Counted from the stretch's first letter, positions 1 through 8,778 are shown. The stretch: DNA of 64,000 bases from JBCCGI01 sp039029355 (GCA_039029355.1 JBCCGI010000040.1:3752-67751); one strand, 5' to 3'. A program made the numbers and translations. Notes: generated by a model from the letters alone, not told the origin.

Positions 1-1
1 C

Positions 2-919
2 CTGCGCTTCGCCGGCGTGTCGGACTGCGACATGGAGAAGGGCAGCCTGCGCTGCGACGTCAACATCTCGGTGCGCCGCCCGGGCGAGCCGCTGGGCGAG
101 AAGGTCGAGCTCAAGAACCTCAACTCGTTCCGCAACGTGCGCGACGCCAGCGAGATCGAGGTCGCGCGCCAGATCGCTGTCCTGAGCGGCGGCGGCGAGA
201 TCGTGCAGGAGACGCGCCTCTTCGACGTCGACCGCCAGGAGACGCGCACCATGCGCACGAAGGAGGACGCCGAGGACTACCGCTACTTCCCCGAGCCCGA
301 CCTCCCGCCGCTCACCCTCGCGCGCGAGCGCATCGACGCCGCCCGCGCCGCGCTGCCCGAGGCGCCCGAGGCGCGGCGCACGCGCTACGTCGACGAGCTC
401 GGGCTGTCGGAGTACGACGCCGGCGTGCTGACCGGCGACCCGGCGGTGGCGGACTTCTTCGAGGCGGCCGCGGCGGCCTCGAAGGACGCCAAGGCGGCGG
501 CCAACTGGATCTCGAACGAAGTGCTGGCGGCGCTCGGCGACGACGAGGTGCCCGGCGATACGGTCGACGGGCTGCGGCTGGCGCCGGACGGGCTGGCGGA
601 GCTCATCGCGCTGGTCGGCGACGGCACGCTCAGCTCGACCGCCGGCAAGAAGGTGCTGCGCGGCATGCTGGTGTCCGGCACGACGGCGCGCGACGAGATG
701 CGCACCCAAGGCCTCGAGCAGATGAACGACGAGGCCGAGCTAGAGGCGCTGGTCCGCGCGGCGGCCGAGGGGCGCGAGGCGGTCCTCGCCGACATCCGCG
801 GCGGGAACAAGAAGGCCGCCGGCGCGCTCTTCGGCCCGGTGATGAAGGCCTCGGGCGGGCGCGCCAACCCGCGCCTCGTGCAGGCGATCATCCAGCGCAT
901 CGCCGACGAAGGAGCGTGA
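2..919 (+). CDS. gatB: GatCAB amidotransferase subunit B, C-terminal part (partial)
   Basis: B subunit of the cytoplasmic tRNA-dependent amidotransferase, which with GatA and GatC converts misacylated Glu-tRNA(Gln) or Asp-tRNA(Asn) to the amide form. The gene enters from the left edge. About 305 codons are present of a protein normally near 480 residues, so the N-terminal catalytic cradle lies outside the window. The visible part opens with the family signature GVSDCDMEKGSLRCDVNIS, continues with the EDYRYFPEPDLPPL segment, and ends in a helical YqeY-like tail (about the last 150 residues) that contacts tRNA. Stop TGA at 917-919. The next gene starts one base later, so the two are probably co-transcribed. 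Identification is secure; only the 5' end is missing. Confidence 0.95.
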   Translation: MRFAGVSDCDMEKGSLRCDVNISVRRPGEPLGEKVELKNLNSFRNVRDASEIEVARQIAVLSGGGEIVQETRLFDVDRQETRTMRTKEDAEDYRYFPEPDLPPLTLARERIDAARAALPEAPEARRTRYVDELGLSEYDAGVLTGDPAVADFFEAAAAASKDAKAAANWISNEVLAALGDDEVPGDTVDGLRLAPDGLAELIALVGDGTLSSTAGKKVLRGMLVSGTTARDEMRTQGLEQMNDEAELEALVRAAAEGREAVLADIRGGNKKAAGALFGPVMKASGGRANPRLVQAIIQRIADEGA

Positions 920-920
920 C

Positions 921-1268
921 TTGAGCGGCGAGCGCGTCCCGGTCTCCGAGCTGGTCGACCTCGCGCGCGTGCGCGCGGACGGCCGCCCGCCGACGCCGCG
1001 CGAGATCCGCGCCGCGCTCCCCCGCGGCTGGACCCTGGACGAGGACGGCGAGCACGCGCGCCGCGACCTGCGGCTCTTCTTCCGCGAGGGCTGGATCCTG
1101 CTGCTCGGGCTGGTGCTCTTCGGCACGCTCGGCGGCGCGTTCCTGATCGACGCGATGCCGCGCGGCTGGGCCGGCGCGGGCAGGCTGGTGGTGCTGGTGG
1201 GGATCGTCGTGCTGATCGGCGGCGTGGTCGGGCCGATCATCACGCGCGCGCTGTACCGGCGCGGGTAG
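921..1268 (+). CDS. small two-helix membrane protein, unknown function
   Basis: 115-residue protein with no recognised family. A TTG start at 921 is chosen because GGAG lies at 911-914, inside the end of gatB, with good spacing, and the genes are separated by one base. Residues 1-52 are charged and soluble. Two hydrophobic segments follow, at about 56-76 (WILLLGLVLFGTLGGAFLI) and 86-108 (LVVLVGIVVLIGGVVGPII), so it should be an inner-membrane hairpin. The stop TAG lies in the first copy of a 13-bp tandem array, so the array has formed or expanded exactly at the 3' end. Tight linkage to gatB suggests co-expression but says nothing firm about function. Confidence 0.75.
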   Translation: MSGERVPVSELVDLARVRADGRPPTPREIRAALPRGWTLDEDGEHARRDLRLFFREGWILLLGLVLFGTLGGAFLIDAMPRGWAGAGRLVVLVGIVVLIGGVVGPIITRALYRRG

Positions 1269-1360
1269 CGGGCGCGGGTAGCGGGCGCGGGTAGCGGGCG
1301 CGGGTAGCGGGCGCGGGTAGCGGGCGCGGGTAGCGGGCGCGGGTAGCGGGCGCGGGTAGC
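1261..1360. repeat. 13-bp G-rich tandem repeat, about 8 copies
   Basis: Near-perfect tandem copies of GCGGGTAGCGGGC. The T of each unit falls at 1266, 1279, 1292, 1305, 1318, 1331, 1344 and 1357. It sits between two converging genes, and the upstream stop codon is part of the first unit. On the plus strand every unit gives two GGG runs with 3-4 nt loops, so the array has strong G-quadruplex potential. Units of 13 bp shift frame, so any coding reading is a periodic artefact. Confidence 0.95.
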
Positions 1361-1385
1361 GCCGACATGGCGCGCGCGGAACGGG

Positions 1386-3929
1386 CTACTCGACCGTGAT
1401 CGCGAGCCCGTTCGTCAGCGTGTAGAAGTCCTGCGCCCCGGGGTCGAAGAGGCCCACCTGGGCCGTCGACGTCACGCCCGGAGGCGAGGTCGGCGCCACC
1501 GCGATCGACAGGCTGCCCTCGCCGAGCTCGTCGAGCGTGAAGCCCACGAAGATCGGGATCCACGGGTTGAGCAAGAGCTCACAGCCGTTCGGCAGGCCGA
1601 GCGCGCCCTCGCCGTTGCCGAACGAGGCGAAGGCCGGCGTCCCCGGCAGCCCGCGGCTGACCTCGAGGCGGTAGACCCCGCCGGGCTCGGGGCAGCCATC
1701 GCCGCTCAGCGCGGGGATTTCGCCGTTCGAGCCCAGGCAGCCGCCGCCGTAGGTCGCGAAGGCGCCGGAGCAGTCGCTTTGGCCCTCGAGGACCACGACC
1801 TGATCGTGCACGAGCGCGAGCAGATCGGGCGCCCCGTTGCCCACGACGTCCGCGACCTCGTAGTCGGTCTTGGCGTAGGTGAAGTACGCGTCGTTCGCGC
1901 CCGGCTGCTCCAGCCCCTGGGCCGTTCCCCGCAGGATCATGCCGCGCTCGGTAACCAGATCGGCCAGACCGTCTCGGTCGACGTCGACCGCCTGCAGCTC
2001 CGCCGTCCTGATCGCGACCGAGGGGTTGATGCTGAAGTCGACCACGTCGACCGCGTCCAGGAGCCCGTCGCCCTGGCCGAAGTACAGCCTGTACGCGTTC
2101 GTCGCCACGTCGGGCCAGCCGTCGAGATTGAAGTCCGCCGCCGCCGTGTCGCCGGGGTGGCCGTCGCTGATCCCCTGGATGATCGACTGGGCCTGCACGA
2201 AGCCGCCCGTGCCGTCGCCATGCATCACGCGCACGTGGGGAGTGCCGGCCACGCCGGGGAAGTCGACGACGGTCACGGCGTCCAGCACACCGTCGAGGTC
2301 CATGTCGACGGGCTCGATGCTGCCCAGCTCCAGGTTGAAGATGTCCCAGCCGCTGGGAAGGAACTCGACCGGCGCACCGAAGCTCGGTCCGGGCGCACCG
2401 GGATAAAACGGGTAGGCGTTGTCGACCCGGCTCGGGGCGAAGAGGTCGGGGAGCCCGTCCCCGGTCCAGTCCGCGAACGCGGCGAGCGACCCAACGCCGT
2501 CGAAGGGGTGGAGCGCCTCCGCCGCGAAGGCTCCGCGGCCCAGGCCGCGCAGCAGGCTGAGCTGGGCCGGATCGGCGGCGGACGGGAACACGACTAGGTC
2601 GACCGTCCCGTCGGCGTCGAGGTCGGGCATGCGGATCTCCTCCCCGATCAGGCCGACTGAAAGGGTGGCGGCCACCGACGGCCCGACGCCGGCCAGGAGC
2701 TCGACTTCCCCGGGCCGAAGCACGCTCACGTCGTTCGCTCCGTCGCCGTCTCCGTCCCCCACGGCGAAGGCGCTGGCCTCACCGCCGACCCTCCGGGGGA
2801 GGAGCAGCTCGCCTCCCACTCGCTCGATGAAATACACGAGCTCCGCGGCATCGTCCAACGAGCAGGAGAACGGCGCGATGCCCATGTTCCAGGTCGAATG
2901 CACAGCCAGGTCGTCGTCGCCGTCCCCATCGAAGTCGCCGAAGGCGAAGCCCGCGCACTCGGAGTAGAGCTCGACTTCCTCCAGCCCACTGACCCCGCCA
3001 ACCCCGTCGCCGTGGGCCACGATCAGGCGGCTCGCGCCGCACTCGGCCTGGTCGCCTACGACCAGGTCCGGCAATCCGGCGAGATCGAAGTCGACCACCT
3101 GGATCACGGGCTTCGTGAACGTGTGGGAGAAGGCATGCGGTCCCTGGGGCGAGAAGCCGCCGGCTCCGTCGCCGAGCAGCACCTCGACGAAGTCGACTCC
3201 GGTCGCGGCCAGGTCGAGGTCGCCGTCTGCGTTCAGGTCCGCCGGCTGGAGGAAGCGGATCTGCTTGTCCGCGAGGAGCCCCGCAGGCACTCCGAGCCCC
3301 ACGCCGTCGGCCAGCGCCACCTGCAGCCCGCCGTCGACGAACGCCACCGTCAGATCGGCGAGCGAGTCACCGTTGAAGTCGCCCAGCTCGACGGAGCTCG
3401 GCATCGGTCCGCCGAAGCTGCCCGACTGGGCCACCGCCAGACCGCCCTGGCCATCGCCCCGCAGCAGGTCCCAGCCGCCGGTAATGCCGACGTGGACGAC
3501 ATCGCCAGCACCGTCGCCATCCACGTCGCCCGCGCCGACGCGGAAGGGGCTGGGGAGGTCGAAGACCTGGAGCCAGGTAACCGAGAGGCCGAAGGGGTCC
3601 ACGAGCCTCCAGTCGACCTTGTCGGAGAACTCGTTGGCCTCGACGATGTCCGGAACGCCGTCGCCGTTCAGCTCCACGAGCTCGTGGTCGCGTGCATCGC
3701 TGGGACAGAAGCCGAAGAGCGGGGTGACCGAGCAGTCGTCCAGCACGGCCTTGACCCCAAAGGCGCCGTCCGAGAGCACGAGGTCCCGGGCGGAGTAGAA
3801 GTCGTCGATGCCGTCGGCATCAAAGTCCACGGCCTCGATCAGCCAAGTGCCGTCGATGCGGGTCGCGGGGAACAGAGCGTCCTGAGGAACGGGAAGGGCG
3901 AGCGCGAGAGCGAGGCTGGCCGAGAGCAT
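1386..3929 (-). CDS. secreted FG-GAP/VCBS repeat protein
   Basis: 847-residue exported protein. The start at 3929 gives a signal peptide (MLSASLALALALPVPQDALF) and has GGAG about 10 nt upstream. The frame is open further upstream but without secretory character. The body is a chain of FG-GAP/VCBS-type blade repeats, each with a calcium-loop motif such as DFDADGIDDF, DVDGDGAGDV, DLNADGDLDL or DFDGDGDDDL, expected to fold as one or two beta-propellers. From about residue 725 comes a different cysteine-containing beta domain (CSGAFATYGGGCLGSNGEI to the end) of a kind seen on other secreted proteins here. Likely outside the cytoplasm, in adhesion or carbohydrate/protein binding by family analogy. 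No catalytic motif was seen. Confidence 0.85.
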   Translation of the reverse strand: MLSASLALALALPVPQDALFPATRIDGTWLIEAVDFDADGIDDFYSARDLVLSDGAFGVKAVLDDCSVTPLFGFCPSDARDHELVELNGDGVPDIVEANEFSDKVDWRLVDPFGLSVTWLQVFDLPSPFRVGAGDVDGDGAGDVVHVGITGGWDLLRGDGQGGLAVAQSGSFGGPMPSSVELGDFNGDSLADLTVAFVDGGLQVALADGVGLGVPAGLLADKQIRFLQPADLNADGDLDLAATGVDFVEVLLGDGAGGFSPQGPHAFSHTFTKPVIQVVDFDLAGLPDLVVGDQAECGASRLIVAHGDGVGGVSGLEEVELYSECAGFAFGDFDGDGDDDLAVHSTWNMGIAPFSCSLDDAAELVYFIERVGGELLLPRRVGGEASAFAVGDGDGDGANDVSVLRPGEVELLAGVGPSVAATLSVGLIGEEIRMPDLDADGTVDLVVFPSAADPAQLSLLRGLGRGAFAAEALHPFDGVGSLAAFADWTGDGLPDLFAPSRVDNAYPFYPGAPGPSFGAPVEFLPSGWDIFNLELGSIEPVDMDLDGVLDAVTVVDFPGVAGTPHVRVMHGDGTGGFVQAQSIIQGISDGHPGDTAAADFNLDGWPDVATNAYRLYFGQGDGLLDAVDVVDFSINPSVAIRTAELQAVDVDRDGLADLVTERGMILRGTAQGLEQPGANDAYFTYAKTDYEVADVVGNGAPDLLALVHDQVVVLEGQSDCSGAFATYGGGCLGSNGEIPALSGDGCPEPGGVYRLEVSRGLPGTPAFASFGNGEGALGLPNGCELLLNPWIPIFVGFTLDELGEGSLSIAVAPTSPPGVTSTAQVGLFDPGAQDFYTLTNGLAITVE

Positions 3930-4005
3930 GGTCGGTCTCCGTGTCGGGGGGAGGCGAGCGGCCTCCAGCATAGGCGACGGTCCGAATCGCCGCAGCTCAA
4001 CGGAG

Positions 4006-4040
4006 ACGGGGCCGGGAGGCGTCACGCCTCCCGGCCCCGT
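4006..4040 (-). terminator. GC-rich perfect hairpin (terminator-like repeat copy 1)
   Basis: Perfect 17-bp arms, ACGGGGCCGGGAGGCGT at 4006-4022 and its complement at 4024-4040. It lies 38 nt past the stop of the minus-strand beta-helix gene. There is no T tract on either side, so it may act as a Rho-assisted end or RNA-stabilising hairpin. The same arm sequence recurs at 7536-7568. Confidence 0.6.
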
Positions 4041-4077
4041 GAAGGGCACCTCCGGCTCACAGTCCTGCGGATTCGCG

Positions 4078-5814
4078 CTACGGCAGGAAGTCGAGCGCGA
4101 CCGCGGGGCTGACCTCCGCCAGCCCCTCGGCCAGGTCGAAGACGACCGCAGCGTGGTGCGCGGTCAGACCGCCGAGCTGGGCAAGCCCGGCCGGAAGGAA
4201 CAGCTGGCCGCTGCCCTCCCCCTCCGACGAGAACGAACCGAGTCCGGGGGCGAGCGGTCCGCCGCCGGGGTTGACCAGCGTGAGGTTGAAGTAGGCGTCG
4301 GGGTTCAGCGCGAGGGCGAAGCCCTCGACGACGAGCCCCGGCGTCGTCCCGCTCAGCGTGCCGAGCAGCCAGAAGGCTGGCGGCACCGGCGGCGCGAGCG
4401 CGCCCAGCTCGAAGGCGCCCATGTCGACCACGGCGCCCGGCCCGACGCCGGTGTCGGGCGTCGCCGGGTCGTCGAAGCGCCGGCGGTTGCCGTCGAGGTC
4501 GACGTCGAGCAGCTGGGTGCCGAGGTCGAAGCCCACCACGCCGCCGGTCGCCACCGAGAAACTCGACGCGTCCGCGTCGAGCGCGGTGACCGCCAGCGTC
4601 TCGGAGCTGCCGGCGTCCACGCAGGGCGAGCCCGGCGTCAGGCGCAGGTCGCCGCTCGCGAGCGATGCGAACGCGGGGTCGAGGTCGAGGTTGCCGGGGC
4701 CGGCGGCCCCGCCGGCGAGGTTGCTGAAGCTCACGCCGAAGGTCCCCGCGAGCGAGTCCGGCGCGTTGGCGAACACGACGGCGTTGAGCAGCGTGCCGGC
4801 GCCGGATTGGCGCGCGAGCCCCCCGCCGCTTCCCGCCGCGCCGTCCGCGCCGGGAGCCGCATCGCCGACGGTGATTCCAAGCCCTCCGAGTCCGCCCGGG
4901 CCGCCCGCCGAAGCCGCGTTCGAGGCGACCGAGAGGTTGCGCAGCAGCAGCGAGCCGCCGGCCAGGAACACCGCCCCGCCGTCGCCGCCTGGTCCGCCGG
5001 CGCCGCCTGAGGCGGGCGGGGCACCGCTCAAGAGGTCCTCCTGCCCCCCCGGGCCGCCGGCGCCGCCGACGCCGGACGCGTTGTCGAAGAAAACGCACCC
5101 GACCACCGAGGCCGAGCTCCCGCTCGCCTTGAAGAGCGCGCCGCCGTGGCCGCCCGGACCGCCGTCGAAGCCGGGCAGCCCGGCGCTCGCCTGGAACGAT
5201 CCGAGCCCGCCGTCGCCGGCGCGGTTGCCGGTGAAGACGCAGCCCTCGATCCACGGATCGCCGCCGTGAATCGAGATCGCGCCGCCCGAGCCGCCGGCGG
5301 CCCCGGCCATGAGCCCGAGCGTCAACTGGTCGCCGTCGCCGCCCCGGCCGGCATGGTTGTCGACGAACACGCAGTCGAGCAGCGTCGGAGAGGCGCCGCT
5401 GATCTGCACGCCGCCGCCGTCCGCCCCCTCGGTCGGGAGCACGAGCGACAGCGGCGGCTCGAACAGCACGAAGCCGGCGTCCCCGTCCGGCGCCCGGCCG
5501 CCGGTGACCGTGAAGCCCTCGACCCGCGCGTCGCGCGCCTCGCCGGACAGGAAGCGGAACACGCGCCCGCCCCCCTTGGCGTCGATGACCGTCGCCGCCG
5601 CGCCGCCGGTGCTGCGGAGCGTCAGGTTCTTGCCGCCGAAGTCGAGCCCATGCTCGAAATAGGTGCCCGGCGCGACGAGCACCGTCCCGCCGGGGAAGAC
5701 CGCGTCGATCCCGGCCTGGAGCGTCGGCTGGTCCTCGGGAACCAGGACGATCGCCTGCGCCTGTGCCAGCGAGCCGGCCGCGGAGAGAAAGAAGACACAC
5801 CAACCTGTCTGCAT
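4078..5814 (-). CDS. secreted right-handed beta-helix (pectin-lyase-fold) protein
   Basis: 578-residue exported protein. The ATG at 5814 is preceded by AAGGAA and opens a signal peptide (MQTGWCVFFLSAAGSLAQAQA). Residues 25-70 match the start of pectin-lyase-like helices (VPEDQPTLQAGIDAVFPGG then VAPGTYFEHGLDFGGKNLTL). The coils continue with several very Gly/Pro-rich turns (GGAGGPGGQ, GGPGGDGGAVFLAGG) that look like repeated loops facing one side of the helix. No lyase or hydrolase active site is evident, so a structural or binding role is as likely as polysaccharide degradation. The last 110 residues form a separate beta domain (PPAFWLLGTLSGTTPGLVV to the end). It ends 38 nt before a strong hairpin. 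Confidence 0.8.
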   Translation of the reverse strand: MQTGWCVFFLSAAGSLAQAQAIVLVPEDQPTLQAGIDAVFPGGTVLVAPGTYFEHGLDFGGKNLTLRSTGGAAATVIDAKGGGRVFRFLSGEARDARVEGFTVTGGRAPDGDAGFVLFEPPLSLVLPTEGADGGGVQISGASPTLLDCVFVDNHAGRGGDGDQLTLGLMAGAAGGSGGAISIHGGDPWIEGCVFTGNRAGDGGLGSFQASAGLPGFDGGPGGHGGALFKASGSSASVVGCVFFDNASGVGGAGGPGGQEDLLSGAPPASGGAGGPGGDGGAVFLAGGSLLLRNLSVASNAASAGGPGGLGGLGITVGDAAPGADGAAGSGGGLARQSGAGTLLNAVVFANAPDSLAGTFGVSFSNLAGGAAGPGNLDLDPAFASLASGDLRLTPGSPCVDAGSSETLAVTALDADASSFSVATGGVVGFDLGTQLLDVDLDGNRRRFDDPATPDTGVGPGAVVDMGAFELGALAPPVPPAFWLLGTLSGTTPGLVVEGFALALNPDAYFNLTLVNPGGGPLAPGLGSFSSEGEGSGQLFLPAGLAQLGGLTAHHAAVVFDLAEGLAEVSPAVALDFLP

Positions 5815-5918
5815 GCGAGATTCCTTTCCCTTGGGCACCTCAAGGTAGCACGGAGCGTCGGTCCCCGGGGGAGAGGGCGCGGACCGACGCGGCGTGCCGA
5901 GCGCAGCCCGAACGGCGA

Positions 5919-6824
5919 CTACCCGCCGAGAATTCTCGCGACCTCCTCCGCCGCGCGCTCCCGCGCCGCCAGCCACCTCCGCTTGGCGTCCTCGAGCCCG
6001 GGGAAGTCGCCGTCGTGGAACTCGACGACGACCGACCAGCAGCTGTCGCCGAAGGCGGTGCCGAGGGCCATGTTCGTCCGCTTGCCCGCGACGTTCGTGT
6101 GCTTGCGGAAGCCGTTGAGCTGCACGTACGGCGAGCGATCGAACTCGCCGCGGGTGAGCTTGACGCGGAGGGCGGAGTCGAACTCGCGGCGGTAGTCGTC
6201 GAAGAGCTGGCGGTAGGGCTGCAGCGCCGCGCGGCACTCCCAGAGCCTGTCGCTGCGGAGCAGCTCATCGACTTCCTCCCCCAGCTGGCCGCCGACGTGC
6301 TCGTCGAGACCGTCGCCGAGGATCTGCGCCTCAAAGTAGTAGTCGTTCTCCTCTGGGGTGTGGCCAAAGGCCTCGCCGCTCAGCTCCTCGGGCAGCGTCG
6401 CCGCGACCTCAGCCCAGTCGCCGAGCGGAGCCACTTCGAGCTCGAGCAGCTCGGGCCAGACCTCCTCGATCTCGGCCACGACCTCCGCGGGGTCGGCGCC
6501 GTGGAAGTCCGCCAGGGCCTGCACGGCAGCGTGGGCGAGATCGGCGGCGGCGGGAGGCGCGGCCTCGACCGGCTCCGACTGCCCAGCGGACTCCGGCGCC
6601 ACGGCCGGCCTATCCGCCGTCGGGCGACGCACCGGTTCGGCGTCCGCCGTCACGGCCTGCAGCTCGGCGGCCCCCTTGGCGCCGGCACCCCCGTCGCGGT
6701 CTGGAGTCGCCCCCTCGCGGAGCGCCGCGGATCCGAGTCCCCTCCAGGCGAGGAGCGCAGCCGCGACTGCCACGAGGAGGAAGGCTCCGGGGAGCACGAG
6801 CCCGCGCCCGACGGAACGGATCAT
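5919..6824 (-). CDS. membrane-anchored protein of unknown function
   Basis: 301 residues, no family recognised. The ATG at 6824 overlaps the stop of the upstream gene (TGATG), which implies translational coupling. Residues 1-30 (MIRSVGRGLVLPGAFLLVAV...) form one membrane span or uncleaved signal. Residues 30-100 are Ala/Pro/Glu-rich and probably disordered. The remaining 200 residues are mixed helical, Glu-rich and aromatic, with a charged segment (ECRAALQPYRQLFDDYRREF) and a beta-like stretch (SCWSVVVEFHDGDFPGLEDA). Expected to sit in the periplasm tethered to the membrane and to work with the cysteine-rich protein encoded just upstream. Confidence 0.75.
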   Translation of the reverse strand: MIRSVGRGLVLPGAFLLVAVAAALLAWRGLGSAALREGATPDRDGGAGAKGAAELQAVTADAEPVRRPTADRPAVAPESAGQSEPVEAAPPAAADLAHAAVQALADFHGADPAEVVAEIEEVWPELLELEVAPLGDWAEVAATLPEELSGEAFGHTPEENDYYFEAQILGDGLDEHVGGQLGEEVDELLRSDRLWECRAALQPYRQLFDDYRREFDSALRVKLTRGEFDRSPYVQLNGFRKHTNVAGKRTNMALGTAFGDSCWSVVVEFHDGDFPGLEDAKRRWLAARERAAEEVARILGG

Positions 6825-7360
6825 CAGACCGGATCCCCGCCCGGCTCCACGTCGGCATCGCAATCGCCACACCTGAGCGTCGCCGTCGCGCTACCGCTGC
6901 TCTCCTCCACCTGGATCTCGGCTTCGAGGAAGGTCTTCTTCTTGCATCCCGACGAGGAGCTGAAGCCCCACTTGAGGCCGAGCGACCCGGTCGCACTGCA
7001 TTCCTGCTCCGTCCAGTCGTCGGCTCCCAGGCTTCCCTTGGCGACGGAGGGGCCGACCTCCGCCATGTTGATACAGAACGCCTGGGACACCGGGTTGCCC
7101 GTGGCGGAGTCGGTCGTCCGAATGCCGTACTTCACCTTGCACTTGCGGAGCTGCTGGCAGTCCTCGGGATCGACGCAGGTGCCGGAACGAACTTCCTCGA
7201 TCAGGAACGAAATCTGGACCCCGCCTACGGTTGCGGGGTTCACGTCCTGAATCGACGCCAGACATCCGCCGCAGACGTCTTCCGAGTCGGCGACGGCGTG
7301 GGACACAAAGAGGGCGACAAGAACGAGGCACGCCGGAAGCGAGCGAACGTAGGCGAGCAT
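6824..7360 (-). CDS. small secreted cysteine-rich protein
   Basis: 178-residue exported protein of unknown family. The ATG at 7360 has GGAG about 10 nt upstream and a clear signal peptide (MLAYVRSLPACLVLVALFVSHAVA). The mature part carries about ten cysteines in pairs (CGGC, CVDPEDCQQLRKC, FC, EC, GC, CGDC), suggesting several disulphides in an extracytoplasmic protein. There is no CxxCH haem motif. Its stop overlaps the start of the membrane-anchored protein downstream, so the two form an operon, ahead of a hairpin-bounded unit. Confidence 0.75.
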   Translation of the reverse strand: MLAYVRSLPACLVLVALFVSHAVADSEDVCGGCLASIQDVNPATVGGVQISFLIEEVRSGTCVDPEDCQQLRKCKVKYGIRTTDSATGNPVSQAFCINMAEVGPSVAKGSLGADDWTEQECSATGSLGLKWGFSSSSGCKKKTFLEAEIQVEESSGSATATLRCGDCDADVEPGGDPV

Positions 7361-7535
7361 GGGTTTTCTCCGATCCAGCGCACGGCCAAATGTCGCCTGG
7401 GAACTGGCGCACAGCCGTACGGAAACTCCGTGAGGACATAGTCTCCGGTAGGGACCCACGAACCGTCCATGGGGCAACCTCCCAAGCGGACCTAGGTCTC
7501 TCCCCATCGCCCGCGCCGCTGCCTGCAAACGAAAG

Positions 7536-7568
7536 CGGGGCCGGGAGGCGTGCTGCCTCCCGGCCCCG
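7536..7568 (-). terminator. intrinsic-terminator-like hairpin (repeat copy 2)
   Basis: Arms CGGGGCCGGGAGGC (7536-7549) and complement (7555-7568), loop GTGCT. On the minus strand the stem is followed by CTTTCGTTTG, a short U-rich tail. It lies 28 nt past the stop of the minus-strand gene at 7597. The arms match the hairpin at 4006-4040. Confidence 0.7.
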
Positions 7569-7596
7569 TGAAGTCGTCGGGTCCGCGCGGGTCGTT

Positions 7597-8616
7597 CTAC
7601 TCGGCCGTCTCGGCGCTCGCGGACTGCTCGATGCCGATCGACATCGAGGCGTTGTTCTCGAACTCCATGTCGAAGTCCGGGATGCTCATGACCATGTGCA
7701 TGTCGATCGTGCCCTCGCCTTCGAGCACGAAGGAGTGGAAGTGGCCGGCGGACATGTTCCAGAGGAGCGTGCCCTCCATCGTCATGTCGACCTCGAGGTT
7801 GATCTCGGCCTCGCCGCCCATGTCGCCCATCTCCTCGCCCATGGCGGAGGGGTCGATGTCGAGCGCGCCGGAGATCTCGCCGTTGAAGGCGATCTCGCCG
7901 ACCTCGGCGCCGTCTTCCTCGGACGTGCCCTTGTAGGTGCACGTGGCGGAGACGCCGCTCAGGAAGTCGTCGATCGCGTCGAGCAACTCCTGGGGGATCG
8001 ACTCGCCGTCGATCTCCATGCCGGACTCGGCCGCGTTCTTCATGTCGAGGCCGGGGATGAGGATGTTGAACAGCTTGTCGCCGTCGACGTCCCACTCGTC
8101 GCCCTCGGAGACGTCACCGCGCGGCAGCAGCACGCGGAAGTCCATGTCGGGAGACATGGCGGCGAGGACCTCGTCGTCGCCCTCGCCCTCTTCGAAGGTG
8201 ACCTCGTAGGCGCCCTCGTCCTCGTCCCAGGCAAACTTGATCGTGGAGCCTTCGATCTCATCGAGGGATCCCTCTTCGGAGAACTCGCCGTCGGAGCTCT
8301 CCATGGCGCCCGAGAACTCGACGAAGCTGCGCAGCAGCTCGGTCGGGCGGCCGCCGGACATCGACTTGAAGTGGTCGGTGACGACCACGGAGTAGGTCCC
8401 GGTGCCCGAGGGCTCCTCGTCCATCGGGATGTCCTGCTCCTCGCCGTTCACCATCACGGAGATGTCGTCGAGGGCGAACTCGAGCGAGCCCTCGAAGGTC
8501 TTCGTGAGCTTCGTGCCCTCACCGGGGCCGAAGGACACCCCGTCCCGCGGGAGGAGGAAGGAGGCGAGGCCGAGGGTCATGAGGCCGCCGGCGGCGGCGA
8601 CGGAGGTGCGCTTCAT
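7597..8616 (-). CDS. secreted acidic protein of unknown function
   Basis: 339 residues, very acidic after an N-terminal signal (MKRTSVAAAGGLMTLGLASF). The mature part alternates beta-like hydrophobic strands with Glu/Asp/Met-rich stretches (EEDGAEVGEIAFNGEISGAL, MGEEMGDMGGEAEINLEVDM). The layout, with two halves of antiparallel strands and a repeated 'initial value then effect' pattern, resembles uncharacterised periplasmic beta-barrel-like planctomycete proteins, but no named domain can be assigned. It stands alone, with four short direct repeats upstream and a hairpin downstream, so it is probably a single-gene transcript. Confidence 0.8.
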   Translation of the reverse strand: MKRTSVAAAGGLMTLGLASFLLPRDGVSFGPGEGTKLTKTFEGSLEFALDDISVMVNGEEQDIPMDEEPSGTGTYSVVVTDHFKSMSGGRPTELLRSFVEFSGAMESSDGEFSEEGSLDEIEGSTIKFAWDEDEGAYEVTFEEGEGDDEVLAAMSPDMDFRVLLPRGDVSEGDEWDVDGDKLFNILIPGLDMKNAAESGMEIDGESIPQELLDAIDDFLSGVSATCTYKGTSEEDGAEVGEIAFNGEISGALDIDPSAMGEEMGDMGGEAEINLEVDMTMEGTLLWNMSAGHFHSFVLEGEGTIDMHMVMSIPDFDMEFENNASMSIGIEQSASAETAE

Positions 8617-8724
8617 CGCGTGACTCTTGCTTTGGATTTCGGGTCGGGTTCGGAGGGAAGCGGCATGCTAGCGCCGCCTGCCGGAGGCGTCGATCCTGGG
8701 GCCTGAGAACGCGGTAGCCCCGAA

Positions 8725-8778
8725 GGGAGGCGGTCCCAAGGGATGCGGCCCCGGTGGGAGGCGACATCGGGGGATGCG
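8725..8778. promoter_or_regulatory. four GGGAKGCG direct repeats upstream of the 8616 gene
   Basis: GGGAGGCG at 8725, GGGATGCG at 8740, GGGAGGCG at 8756 and GGGATGCG at 8771, spaced 15, 16 and 15 bp. They lie 109-162 bp upstream of the minus-strand start at 8616. The regular spacing (about 1.5 helical turns) would suit a multimeric regulator, but no binding protein is known. Confidence 0.4.

Noticed and set aside
1261..1360. CRISPR array
   Set aside because: Units are 13 bp, contiguous and without unique spacers, and no cas gene is present.
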